NCBI GenBank assembly: GCA_965202905.1
Contig: OZ241868.1
Coordinates: 2,852,001 to 2,916,000 of the forward strand
Direction: 5' to 3'
From: CAYFYS01 sp965202905
GTDB lineage: Bacteria; Pseudomonadota; Alphaproteobacteria; MPNO01
DNA: 64,000 nt
Shown here: piece by piece, positions 41,012 to 49,300 of the stretch
How positions within the stretch are numbered: the first letter of the stretch is position 1
Layout of the letters: every line of letters starts with the position of its first letter
Made by a program: the position numbers and the translations under genes
The notes under the pieces: model-generated
Databases searched by the model: none
What the model saw: the letters and a program-made list of their open reading frames with translations, nothing else
What the model was told of the DNA's origin: nothing

Positions 41012-41821
41012 ATGCCGCTCAGCCCTCAGCTTCGCCATCTGATCGAGACCGCCGCGCCGCTGTTCGCCGGCGAGGCGGAGGTGGTCCGCACCTACTGGGA
41101 GTCTCCGGTCCGCACCCGGGAGACCGATCTCCGCTGGCTCGAACTCCAGGTCTTCAAGGAGTTCAAGGGCTCCGGAGTCGGAGACTTCGACAATCGCGGC
41201 GTCATCATGGGCCCGCTGACCGAGACGCTGGATCTGCTGCCGCGGATGGATGTCGCGCCCGGCGTCACCCGGCACCGCATCCGCGGCCTCCTCGAGGGGC
41301 TTTACCAGGAGTTCACCCATCTGGTCGCATTCGCCGACGTCTACGACGCGATCCGGCCGGAGGGCGCGCCCCCGCTCGACCCCCATCGCTGCGCCGGCTG
41401 GCCCGAGGACGACATGCTCACCCGGCTGCGCTATCGCACGCTTGCGGAGAACGGCGAGATCGGCCGGCGCGCGAGCAAGTTCTCCGAAGGCGGGTACTGC
41501 ACGCTGTTCCGCGAAGGCATGGCGATCGCCGGCCGCGGCGGCGCCGATGCGCTGATCGCCGAGGCCTGCGCCCTGGTCTACGAGGACGAGTTCGCGCACA
41601 TGCTCGAGGGAATCGTCGGGCTCGACGATACGGGGATGGCCGACGCCGACTGGACGCGGATGGAGGCGCTGGTCGTCGATCTCCTCAAGGCGCGGGTGCG
41701 GATGCGCAATGGGCAGTTCTCCCGCCCGCTCAGCCCCGCGCGCGTGGCCGGGATCGACGCCGGCCGCATCGCGCCGGTCGCCTTCGACTATGACCGCGCC
41801 GAGGCCCTCATCGGCCACTGA
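41012..41821 (+). CDS. hypothetical protein
   Basis: 269 residues from ATG. Mostly helical and soluble. I do not recognise a named family. Possible metal ligands are spread as in ferritin-like or iron-oxygenase helices (YQEFTHLVAFADVYD, YEDEFAHMLEGIVGLDD), but a clear ExxH pair is not evident. It is divergent from the permease gene and its 3' end overlaps the converging dehydrogenase gene by 14 bases. Confidence 0.6.
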   Translation: MPLSPQLRHLIETAAPLFAGEAEVVRTYWESPVRTRETDLRWLELQVFKEFKGSGVGDFDNRGVIMGPLTETLDLLPRMDVAPGVTRHRIRGLLEGLYQEFTHLVAFADVYDAIRPEGAPPLDPHRCAGWPEDDMLTRLRYRTLAENGEIGRRASKFSEGGYCTLFREGMAIAGRGGADALIAEACALVYEDEFAHMLEGIVGLDDTGMADADWTRMEALVVDLLKARVRMRNGQFSRPLSPARVAGIDAGRIAPVAFDYDRAEALIGH

Positions 41822-42767
41822 GTCGGCCACCGAGACCGTCGCCGATGTCGGCGTTCTCCGAGACCAGCGCATGCCCCGCCGCTTCGGCCTCGTGCTGCAG
41901 CATGATCGAGAAATCGATGTCGGTATGGCCATGGCCGACGACCGCCGAAACGATCTCCCGGGTGAGCGCGGTCACCGGCATCGGCACGTCGAGCGCCTTG
42001 CCGAGCGCGAGGCCGAGGTCCAGATCCTTGCGGAGCAGCGGCGGCGTGAAGGTCGTGGTGTAGTCGAGGTTGACGAACGCCGGCGTCTTGTAGCGGGTGA
42101 AGGTCGAGCCCATGACCGAAGCGTTCATGAACTCCAGGAACGCCTCGCGCGAGACGCCGGCGCGCTCGGCCAGCACCGTGATCTCGGCCATACACTGGGT
42201 GACCACGCCCAGCATCACGTTGTGGCAGATCTTGCAAGTCCGGGCCGAATCGCCTTCGCCGACATAGGTCACGCCCGAGGGCGCCATCGCGGCCAGCATC
42301 GGCCGGACCTCGTCGAAGACCGCGCGCGGACCCGAGGCGACGATGGTCAGGCGCCCGGCCTCGACCACCTTGCCGTTGCCGCTGACCGGCGCGACCAGGA
42401 ACACCGCCCCGCGATTTTCGAGCGCCGCGCGCACGTCCCGGGAGGCCTCCTCGTCGACCGAGGAGCAGTCGACGACAATGCGCGGCGTCGCCGCCCCGTT
42501 CGACAGCAGCCCCTGAGGCCCGGCGATCACGCTGCGCAGATCGTCGGGTCCGGCGACCATGGTGAAGACCACGTCCCGGTCGGCAAGGGCGGCCGGGGCG
42601 TCGACGATCGCGCCGCCGGAGCCTGTCAGCGGCTCGGCCTTGGCGCGGGTGCGATTGTAGACGCTCACGTCGTATCCGGCCTCGAGCAGCAAGCCCGCCA
42701 TCGGAAATCCCATCCGGCCGGCCCCGATCCAGCCGACGGTCGCGGAGTCGCTGGCGCTGTCGGTCAT
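41808..42767 (-). CDS. NAD(P)-dependent 3-hydroxyisobutyrate dehydrogenase-like oxidoreductase
   Basis: 319 residues; ATG at 42767 chosen (AGGAG upstream), with an ATG 7 codons earlier as alternative. N-terminal Rossmann loop VGWIGAGRMGFPMA, then the family segment APVSGNGKVVEAGRLTIVAS, and the catalytic Lys in ICHNVMLGVV-type helix (KICHN). Family members oxidise beta-hydroxyacids or reduce beta-semialdehydes. First of a leftward catabolic cluster but separated from the GroEL-like gene by 70 bases. Confidence 0.87.
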   Translation of the reverse strand: MTDSASDSATVGWIGAGRMGFPMAGLLLEAGYDVSVYNRTRAKAEPLTGSGGAIVDAPAALADRDVVFTMVAGPDDLRSVIAGPQGLLSNGAATPRIVVDCSSVDEEASRDVRAALENRGAVFLVAPVSGNGKVVEAGRLTIVASGPRAVFDEVRPMLAAMAPSGVTYVGEGDSARTCKICHNVMLGVVTQCMAEITVLAERAGVSREAFLEFMNASVMGSTFTRYKTPAFVNLDYTTTFTPPLLRKDLDLGLALGKALDVPMPVTALTREIVSAVVGHGHTDIDFSIMLQHEAEAAGHALVSENADIGDGLGGRLSGR

Positions 42768-42835
42768 GTCGGCCGGTCTCCTCGTCATCGTGGCTTTGGC
42801 GCAGGGTGCGACGCAGGGTGCACGACTGGACCCGG

Positions 42836-44485
42836 TTACGCCAGACCGAATCCCGGCAGTTCGTCGGCGGCGAAATCGGGCGCGGTCGGGCCGAAGGGGA
42901 TTTTCTCGCCCGGCCGGCGCGGCGGCGCGGGCGGCCTGGCCAGCGCGACCTCGGCGGTCAGCATCATGCCGGCGACCGAGACCGCGTTGCGCAGCGCCGC
43001 GCACACGACACTGAGCGGGTCGGCGATACCGGCGTCGATCAGGTCCTTGACAACGCCGTCGGAGGCATCGAACCCGAGATCGCGATCGTCGCTTTGCGCA
43101 ACCGCCGCGACGACGGTCCTGCCGGGCGCGCCGGCGTTGTCGGCGATCTGACGCAGCGGCGCCGCAAGCGACGCGGCGAGGACCCGCGCGGCGGACCCGT
43201 CGGCGGAAAGCGCGCGCGCGGCGTGGAGCAGGGCCGCGCCGCCGCCCGGCACCACGCCGCCGGACAGCGCCGCCCGGGCGGCGCGTGCGGCGTCGCGCGC
43301 GCTCTCGCAGCCGATGGCGATCTCGGCTTCCGAGGCGCCGCCGACCTTCACCATTGCGACACCGCCGGACAGCCGCGCCAGCCGGTCTTCGAGAAGCATG
43401 CGGTCGTAATCGGTCCGGGCCAGAGCCGCCGCGTTGCGGAGCTCGGCCCGGCGGTCGGCGATCAGGGCCGGATCGCCGTCGCCATCGATGATCAGCGTCT
43501 CGTCCTTGGAGAGCAGGATACGCCGTGCGCCGCCCAGGACCCCGGCGCCGACTCGGGCGAGCGACAGACCCTTGTCGGCGGCGACGACCCGGGCGCCGGT
43601 CAGCGTCGCCGCATCCTCCAACGCCGCACGTCGCCGCTCGCCGAAATGAGGCGCGCGCGCGGCGACCAGCCGCAGCCCGCCGCGGATCTTGTTGGCGGTC
43701 AGAGTCTGGAGCGCCTCGCCCTCGATCGTCTCGGCGATCACGGCAAGCGGCCGGCGGGTGCGCACCGCGGCTTCGAGCAGCCGCAGCAGCGGCTCGTGCC
43801 GGTCGAGCTTGCCGTCATGCAGCAGGAGCAACGGCCGGTCGTACTCGCACAGCAACGTGTCCGGGTCGGTCATGAAATAGGGGCTCGAATAGCCCTGATC
43901 GAAGCGGATGCCGCGGACGATCTCGAACCCCGTCTCGCGCCCCTGACCCGACTCGACGGAGACGACGCCGTCGGCGCCGACCGCTTCGACCGCCGCCGCG
44001 GCGATCGCGCCGATCCCGGCGTCGCCGCCGGCGGCGGCCGTGGCGGTGCGGATCAGCGCCGCCCCGGGCCCGACCGGCCTCGCCGCGTCTGCGAGCGCCG
44101 TCAGCACCGTTCGACCCGCGCGGTCGAGACCGGCCTTGAGCGCCAACGGATCGAAGCCGGCCGCGACCAGCTTCAGCCCTTCGTCCAGGATAGCCGCGGC
44201 GAGCACGGTTGCGGTCGTCCGGCCGTCGCCCGCCTCGTCCGCGGTGCGGGTTGCGGCCCGGCGGACCAGCCGCGCGCCCATATCCGCGAAGCGGTCGGCA
44301 AGCTCGATCTCTTCGGCGATGCGCGCGCCGTCCCGTGTCGGCCGCGGCGCGCCCCCGCCGCCCTCGATCAGGACTGTCCGGCCGGCCGGGCCCAGGCTCA
44401 CCCGCACGGCGTCCGCCAGGACGCGCGCGCCGGCGATCAGCCGGAGACGCGCCGCGCCGCCGAACGCCAGACGGCCGGCCGACAC
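42836..44485 (-). CDS. divergent GroEL-like chaperonin
   Basis: 549 residues from GTG. The GroEL order is intact: VRVSLGPAGRTVLIE, DGARIAEEIEL, GDGRTTATVLAAAIL (GDGTTT in normal GroEL), the apical RGIRFDQGYSSPYFMTD and the return GGVVPGGGAALLHAA. But there is no GGM-rich tail, no groES beside it, and many core positions are replaced by Ala/Arg. It stands directly beside a Rieske dioxygenase. Dedicated chaperonins exist for some binuclear-iron monooxygenases; a similar client role here is inference. Confidence 0.85.
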   Translation of the reverse strand: MSAGRLAFGGAARLRLIAGARVLADAVRVSLGPAGRTVLIEGGGGAPRPTRDGARIAEEIELADRFADMGARLVRRAATRTADEAGDGRTTATVLAAAILDEGLKLVAAGFDPLALKAGLDRAGRTVLTALADAARPVGPGAALIRTATAAAGGDAGIGAIAAAAVEAVGADGVVSVESGQGRETGFEIVRGIRFDQGYSSPYFMTDPDTLLCEYDRPLLLLHDGKLDRHEPLLRLLEAAVRTRRPLAVIAETIEGEALQTLTANKIRGGLRLVAARAPHFGERRRAALEDAATLTGARVVAADKGLSLARVGAGVLGGARRILLSKDETLIIDGDGDPALIADRRAELRNAAALARTDYDRMLLEDRLARLSGGVAMVKVGGASEAEIAIGCESARDAARAARAALSGGVVPGGGAALLHAARALSADGSAARVLAASLAAPLRQIADNAGAPGRTVVAAVAQSDDRDLGFDASDGVVKDLIDAGIADPLSVVCAALRNAVSVAGMMLTAEVALARPPAPPRRPGEKIPFGPTAPDFAADELPGFGLA

Positions 44486-44566
44486 CGTCTACCGTCCCGG
44501 CTTCCCGGCGCGGCGGCGCCGGGGGGAGCAGCGCCGGGGCGCCCAGGTCATCTCACCCGCACGCGA

Positions 44567-45085
44567 TCAGACCGGGAAGACCAGGTTGTTGTCGATCATG
44601 ACGGTGTCGTAGACGCATTTGCGGTCCTCGAACAGCAGCGTATCGCCGTTGCGGACCAGGACGTCGTAGGACTTGCCGACCTGGTGGAGGGTGCTGTGCT
44701 CTTCGACCAGGGTCTGCAACAGAAGGTAGCTCGCCTCGGCGGCGATCCTCGGCCCGTCGACCGACCGGATCCGGGTGTTGGAGATCCGGAGCTGGAAGTA
44801 GCGCGGCGCATACATCTCGGTGTTGCGCAGCGCGAAGGCGCGGTCCCTGAGCATCGCCTTGCCTTCGCAGTAGATCAGCCCGAGCGGCAGCCCGGCATCG
44901 TCGTTGTCGCGCGCGATCACCTTGTAGTTGGCGTCCTCGGTGAAGTACTCGGGCCAGCTTTCGATCTCGCCGCGTTCCAGCACCGCGGCGTATTCGTAAT
45001 AGAGTTCCTCGACCTCGAACCGCGCTTCACGGAACTTCGCGCGGCCGATCGGCCCTTGCGCCCCGGCTGGAACGCGGCCCGCCAT
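44567..45085 (-). CDS. aromatic-ring-hydroxylating dioxygenase, beta subunit
   Basis: 172 residues from ATG, starting 16 bases after the alpha-subunit stop. NTF2-like cone fold with EVEELYYEYAAVLERGEIE and FTEDANYKVIARDN at the front and KCVYDTVMIDN at the end, typical of small subunits of Rieske dioxygenases. Structural partner of the alpha subunit upstream. Confidence 0.87.
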   Translation of the reverse strand: MAGRVPAGAQGPIGRAKFREARFEVEELYYEYAAVLERGEIESWPEYFTEDANYKVIARDNDDAGLPLGLIYCEGKAMLRDRAFALRNTEMYAPRYFQLRISNTRIRSVDGPRIAAEASYLLLQTLVEEHSTLHQVGKSYDVLVRNGDTLLFEDRKCVYDTVMIDNNLVFPV

Positions 45086-45101
45086 TCCTACCCCGCCATT
45101 C

Positions 45102-46376
45102 CTACAGAGCCATGACGGTTCGGTAGTACCGGTACATCGCCCTGATCGCGCGCTCGGTGATGATCGTGGATGTGTTCTCCTCGTCATCGCCCAGCATCGC
45201 CAGCCCGACCCGCGGCATCGAGCGTCGTAGCCCATCCTGGACGAACTTCAGCGCCTCGTTGTCCTCGATCCCGAGGAACCCGCCCGGCCCGAAGACGTTG
45301 TTCTGGCGCAGACGGTGCCGCGTCATCTCCTCGTCATCGGAGGCGCGGCCGAAGACGGCCCAGATCATCATCAACTCGTTCGGACCGCGCGGCGCGATGA
45401 TGCGCGTGTTCAGGATATTGGTCTGCCGGAGCGCGCTGAGATTGGGAAAGATCGTCATCGCCACGCCCGACCACGGCGAGTCGCCGAACTCGCGAACGAA
45501 GTCGAGCACGCTGGGATCGTTCAGCTCATAGCCCTCCTTGAAGGCCTGCATGTCCGCCTGCTCTTCCTCGTCGACCTGCGGTGCGCCATCGGGCCGGCGC
45601 GACTTCAGCGCGCTGTGACGGCCGGTCGGATCGACCAGGATGTCGGACTCGTTGCTGGTCACGAACAGGCCGAAAGTCGTCAGGTAAGTATGGAGCAGCG
45701 TCGCGTGATAGGGGTCCTTCAGGTTCTCTTGATAGAGTTTCCAGTTACCCGGCAGGATGTTGCGGTGAAGGCCCAGCAGCCGCAACTCCTCGCCCGGGAA
45801 GATCGAGTTGAACTGCTCGAGGATCTCCGGTCCCAGATAATCCGCCAGCGGCGGCGTCTCGGACGAGGCGGTGGCGAAGGCCGCGCCGTGATGGGTCTGC
45901 ACCCGGAACTTGCGCAGCCCGTGCTCTTCCATCTCGAACGGCCGGGTCATGCCGCCCCTGCCCTTAACCCCGCGGCGGAACGGGATCGCGACCAGATCGC
46001 CCTTCAGGTCGTAGGTCCAGTTGTGGTAGGGGCAGATGAAGGCCTCGGCGGTGCCGCGATACTCCCGGCAGTACTCGGCGCCGCGGTGGGCGCAGCGGTT
46101 CTCGAAGACGTGAACCGCGCCGTCCCTGTCGCGGGCGACCACGACCGGGACGTCGCCGACGAAGGAGCGGAAATAGTCACCGGGATTCGGCGCCTCGCAT
46201 TCGAGGCCGACGAAGTTCCAGTGCGCGCCGAGGAAGATCCGTTCCTGTTCCAGCGCATAGATGCCGGGATCGGTATAGATCCAATCGGGCACCTCGCCCT
46301 CGTCGGCGGGCCACGACAGATCGGCCGGCGGCCCGGCGGGCGGCGCGTTCCGGCGATACCCCTCGATCGTATCCAT
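45102..46376 (-). CDS. aromatic-ring-hydroxylating dioxygenase, alpha subunit (Rieske)
   Basis: 424 residues from ATG. Rieske centre: ENRCAHRGAEYC and ICPYHNWTYDLKGD. Catalytic domain with the mononuclear iron site ENLKDPYHATLLHTYL (two His) and a later Asp. Overall resembles anthranilate/salicylate-type large subunits. Inserts two oxygen atoms (or one) into an aromatic ring using electrons from a reductase not seen nearby. The substrate is unknown. Repeat A3 lies just upstream. Confidence 0.9.
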   Translation of the reverse strand: MDTIEGYRRNAPPAGPPADLSWPADEGEVPDWIYTDPGIYALEQERIFLGAHWNFVGLECEAPNPGDYFRSFVGDVPVVVARDRDGAVHVFENRCAHRGAEYCREYRGTAEAFICPYHNWTYDLKGDLVAIPFRRGVKGRGGMTRPFEMEEHGLRKFRVQTHHGAAFATASSETPPLADYLGPEILEQFNSIFPGEELRLLGLHRNILPGNWKLYQENLKDPYHATLLHTYLTTFGLFVTSNESDILVDPTGRHSALKSRRPDGAPQVDEEEQADMQAFKEGYELNDPSVLDFVREFGDSPWSGVAMTIFPNLSALRQTNILNTRIIAPRGPNELMMIWAVFGRASDDEEMTRHRLRQNNVFGPGGFLGIEDNEALKFVQDGLRRSMPRVGLAMLGDDEENTSTIITERAIRAMYRYYRTVMAL

Positions 46377-46741
46377 GTTCGGTCTCCCGGTTCCGTGACC
46401 GCTCGAGATCGAGTATCCGCCGCGCCGCGACGGTCCACAAGGCCCAAACGGACGCGGCTGGTGGATCAACCGAGATATTGAATCCCCCGGTGAATCTCCC
46501 GGTGAATCCCCCGGCCGATGATGATCGGGCGACCATGACGCATTCGAATGTCTCGATAAGTTGATCCATCGACAGAAAACCGGCGGTTCGAAGCGAAGGA
46601 TTCGAACCGCCGGGCCATCGGTGCGCCGCGCGCAGTAGCGCGAGGCGGGTGGTTCGAAGCGAAGGATTCAAACCGCCGGGTCATCGGTGCGCCGCGCGCA
46701 GTAGCGCGAGGCGGGTGGTTCGAAGCGAAGGATTCGAACCA
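46377..46741. other. intergenic region filled by repeat A3 and a 66-bp tandem repeat
   Basis: Contains no gene. It holds the third copy of repeat A and its duplicated terminal hairpins (separate entries), then the stop of the alpha/beta hydrolase gene. Confidence 0.8.
46458..46613 (-). repeat. dispersed repeat A, copy A3
   Basis: Minus-strand copy of the 11236 element. It differs by an internal triplication of a 12-13-base unit (CCCGGTGAATC) near 46490. The terminal hairpin (46580-46613) pairs CCGGCGGTTCGAA with its complement around 8 bases. Confidence 0.85.
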
Positions 46742-46747
46742 CTAGGC
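46616..46747 (-). repeat. 66-bp tandem repeat, two copies
   Basis: Two 66-base units, each with CATCGGTGCGCCGCGCGCAG, then TAGCGCGAGGCGGG and the repeat-A hairpin arm GGTTCGAAGCGAAGGATTC. The hairpin of A3 is a partial third copy. The last unit runs into the stop codon of the hydrolase gene. Confidence 0.85.
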
Positions 46748-47590
46748 CATCGACGCCAGCTCCTCGAGAAGGTAGGTGCGGAACAACGCATAGTTCTCGA
46801 CCATCGGGAAATGGCCGATCCCCTTCATCACCGTGAACCGGCATCCGGGGATCGCCTCGGCGACCGCCCGGGTCATCGCCGGCGTCGCCGAATAGTCGAA
46901 CTCGCCGGTCAGCAGCGAGACCCGGCACCGATCGGCGTCGATGCGCTTGATGTCCTCGCGCGCGTCCCAGTCCTCGCAATAGTAGTAGACGTCGCCCTTG
47001 TAGACGCCGGGCCCGGACTGGCTGTAGTACCACCAGTTCTCCCGGCGGCCGGCCTCCGGCGACGCCGGCCCGTTGAGGCCGTAGGTGTAGCACGCCGCGA
47101 GCTCGCCGCCGTGGATCGCCGGGTGGTGCAGGAAGGCGTTGTCGCGGCCTTCGGCGAAGGCGGCGCTCTCCAGCCCGACGATCCCGGCGATCTCGTCCGG
47201 GTAGTCCGCGGCGATTTTGAGGACGATCGCCCCGCCCATCGAGCAGCCCATCACGACCGGCCGCTCCAGCCCCAGCGCGCGCCAGAAATCGCGGATCAGC
47301 CCGAGATAGACCCCGGTCGTCAGCCGGTACTTTTCCAGCCACCATTCCTCAGGCGGGTTGGAGCGGCCGTGAAACGGCAGGTCGAAGGCGAGCACCCGGA
47401 AGCGGTCGGTGATCTCGCCGTCGTTCAGTACATGGCGGAACTGCCGGCCGTCCGCGCCGGCGGTGTGCAGGCAGACCAGGGGCCGGCCGGCCCCGGCCTC
47501 CTCGTAATAGATGCGGTAGTCCCGGCCGCCGCTGCCGAGGCTGAGATAGCGCCCGACGACCGGCTCGTGCGCGGCGAGGGTTTCAGCCAT
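46742..47590 (-). CDS. alpha/beta hydrolase
   Basis: 282 residues from ATG. Oxyanion strand LVCLHTAGADGRQF, nucleophile elbow VVMGCSMGGAI (Ser), a late Asp in LLTGEFDYS and His in GIGHFPMVEN. Could hydrolyse a ring-cleavage product or an ester. Overlaps the upstream gene by 8 bases, so both are probably co-translated. Confidence 0.87.
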   Translation of the reverse strand: MAETLAAHEPVVGRYLSLGSGGRDYRIYYEEAGAGRPLVCLHTAGADGRQFRHVLNDGEITDRFRVLAFDLPFHGRSNPPEEWWLEKYRLTTGVYLGLIRDFWRALGLERPVVMGCSMGGAIVLKIAADYPDEIAGIVGLESAAFAEGRDNAFLHHPAIHGGELAACYTYGLNGPASPEAGRRENWWYYSQSGPGVYKGDVYYYCEDWDAREDIKRIDADRCRVSLLTGEFDYSATPAMTRAVAEAIPGCRFTVMKGIGHFPMVENYALFRTYLLEELASMA

Positions 47591-47981
47591 CGAGCGGCTC
47601 CATCGATTTCAGGATGTTCATCATCCGGTGCAAAGCGCGCGCGTTCTGCATCGCGGCGAGCGAATCGCCGTCGATCTCGAACCCGGGCGCCCGCATCAGC
47701 ATCGCGAAGAAATCGTGATAGAGCGGCTCCGGGTCGGGCCGGATGAACCTGGTCCAGACGCTCATCGGCGCGCGGAGGGAAAACCGCGCGGGGCGGTCGA
47801 ACCGCGGCCGCTGCTCGATCCGCTCGATACGGCCCTCGCGGACGGTCAGGAGAAAGTCGTTGCCCTCGAAGGAGAGCTTGAACTCGACGTTGAACCACTC
47901 GCCGATGACCGCCATCTCGCGGTCGGCGTTGACGGCGTCCTGGTAGCGCTCCATCCACGCCATGGTCGGGATGTCGGCCAT
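47583..47981 (-). CDS. small SCP2-like/hypothetical protein
   Basis: 132 residues from ATG (GAGGGCGGG upstream). Begins MADIPTMAWMERYQDAVNAD, then a beta-rich centre (FNVEFKLSFEGNDFLLTVRE, IEQRPRFDRPARFSL) that resembles an SCP2 sterol-carrier-type fold. No signal peptide or catalytic motif. It is embedded in the catabolic operon between the monooxygenase-like gene and the hydrolase, so it may bind a hydrophobic intermediate; that is inference. Confidence 0.6.
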   Translation of the reverse strand: MADIPTMAWMERYQDAVNADREMAVIGEWFNVEFKLSFEGNDFLLTVREGRIERIEQRPRFDRPARFSLRAPMSVWTRFIRPDPEPLYHDFFAMLMRAPGFEIDGDSLAAMQNARALHRMMNILKSMEPLDG

Positions 47982-47996
47982 CGGCCCGCCCTCACT

Positions 47997-48040
47997 CCGC
48001 CCGGATTTCAATACTGGCCCGCCCGGATTTCAATACTGGC
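47997..48040 (+). repeat. 22-bp tandem duplication at the end of the monooxygenase-like gene
   Basis: Two copies of CCGCCCGGATTTCAATACTG plus GC. The copy nearer the gene holds its stop codon (TCA on the plus strand at 48030-48032). Probably a slippage event. Confidence 0.8.
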
Positions 48041-49256
48041 CACGGGGCTCCAGGCCGAACGCCATCTGGCCGTACATCGAAGAGACCGCATCCCAGTTGA
48101 GGCTGATGTGATGGGCGACCGCGTGGATGTCGCGCCAAGCGCGCTGGACCCGGTCGAACAAATGCAGGCCCGGCCCGCCGGTCGCAGCGTAGAGCGCATC
48201 GATTCCCTCGCACGCCAGCTTGACGATGAAGGCTTGGCTCAGCCGGTTTCGGATGCGGCGCTCGACGTCGATCGGCGCGCCGGCGGCGGCCATCGCCTCG
48301 GTTTCCCGCAAGTCGGACAGGATCAGGCTGCGTGCGGCGTTGAAATGCGCCTGGGCCTCGCCCAGCCGCGATTGGACATGCGCGAACCCGGCCATCCTGC
48401 CGCCGCCCATCACCACCGCGCCGCGGGTCTCGCGCCCGCCGACATCCTCGACGAAGGCGTCGATCGCGCCTTTCAGCGCTCCGAGCGCGGGCGTGCAGAT
48501 CGCCGCCGGCAGGCAGGCCATCATCGGAATGCCGTAGATCGGCGCGGCGTTGACCCGCCGGCCCGGCGCGTTCCCGGAGGTCAGCTCCGCAAACGTGACC
48601 CGGCGATGGGAGGGAACGAACGCCTCCTCGCACACGACATCCTTGCTGCCGGTGGCCGCCAGACCCACGGTGCGCCAGTCGTCGTGGACGCGGTAGTCGC
48701 CCTCGGGCGCCAGCGCGAAGCCTGGCGCCGGCGTCTCGCCGCCGTCCTCGGGCGGGAAGAAGACGCCGATCAGAGCCCAGCCGGAGTTGTCGACGTTGGA
48801 GGCGAACGACCACGAGCCGCTGACCCGCCAGCCGCCGTCGACGGCCCGGCAGGCGCCGGACGGCGCATAGCTGCCACAGATCAGCACGCCCGGGTCGTCG
48901 GCATGCACCTCGTCCTGAGCCTCGATCGGGAACTGGGCGAGCAGCCAGTTGTGGACGATGCCGAGGTTCGCGCACCATGCAGTGGACGCGCACCCGGCGC
49001 CGAGCGCGATCGAGATCTCGGTCAGGGTCGAGAAATCGTACTCCAGGCCGCCATAGCGCCGGGGCTGGAGGATCTTGAAGATTCCGAGGGAACGAATTTC
49101 CTCGATCGCCTCGGCGGAGACCCGCCGCGCGTCTTCCGCCTCGGCGGCGCGCGCGAGAAGCGCCGGGGCCAGCGAGCCCGCCCGGGCGATCAGCGTCTCC
49201 CGGCTGGGAGCGCCGTCCGCGGCGTGAGTGGCGTGCGCCGTCTCGAGGGTATCCAT
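48030..49256 (-). CDS. acyl-CoA-dehydrogenase-fold flavin monooxygenase-like protein
   Basis: 408 residues from ATG. ACAD-like fold without the usual catalytic Glu segment; ILQPRRYGGLEYDFSTLTEI, AGCASTAWCANLGIVHNWLL and WSFASNVDNSGWALIG fit group D flavin monooxygenases (HsaA, 4-hydroxyphenylacetate 3-hydroxylase C2-type), which receive FMNH2 from a reductase. It would hydroxylate a phenolic compound. Upstream gene of the hydrolase block and close to the Rieske dioxygenase, supporting aromatic catabolism. No reductase gene was seen. Confidence 0.78.
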   Translation of the reverse strand: MDTLETAHATHAADGAPSRETLIARAGSLAPALLARAAEAEDARRVSAEAIEEIRSLGIFKILQPRRYGGLEYDFSTLTEISIALGAGCASTAWCANLGIVHNWLLAQFPIEAQDEVHADDPGVLICGSYAPSGACRAVDGGWRVSGSWSFASNVDNSGWALIGVFFPPEDGGETPAPGFALAPEGDYRVHDDWRTVGLAATGSKDVVCEEAFVPSHRRVTFAELTSGNAPGRRVNAAPIYGIPMMACLPAAICTPALGALKGAIDAFVEDVGGRETRGAVVMGGGRMAGFAHVQSRLGEAQAHFNAARSLILSDLRETEAMAAAGAPIDVERRIRNRLSQAFIVKLACEGIDALYAATGGPGLHLFDRVQRAWRDIHAVAHHISLNWDAVSSMYGQMAFGLEPRGQY

Positions 49257-49300
49257 CGCGGCAAAGTCTGGGGCAATCGCTGCGGTTTGTAAATCGCCGT

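Noticed and set aside
46580..46750. GGTTCGAATCC strings that look like tRNA T-arms
   Set aside because: No acceptor, D or anticodon stems can be built around them, and the same string sits in a perfect hairpin of a dispersed repeat; not tRNA genes.
48001..48042. Possible CRISPR-like direct repeats
   Set aside because: Only two adjacent 22-base copies without spacers; a simple tandem duplication.
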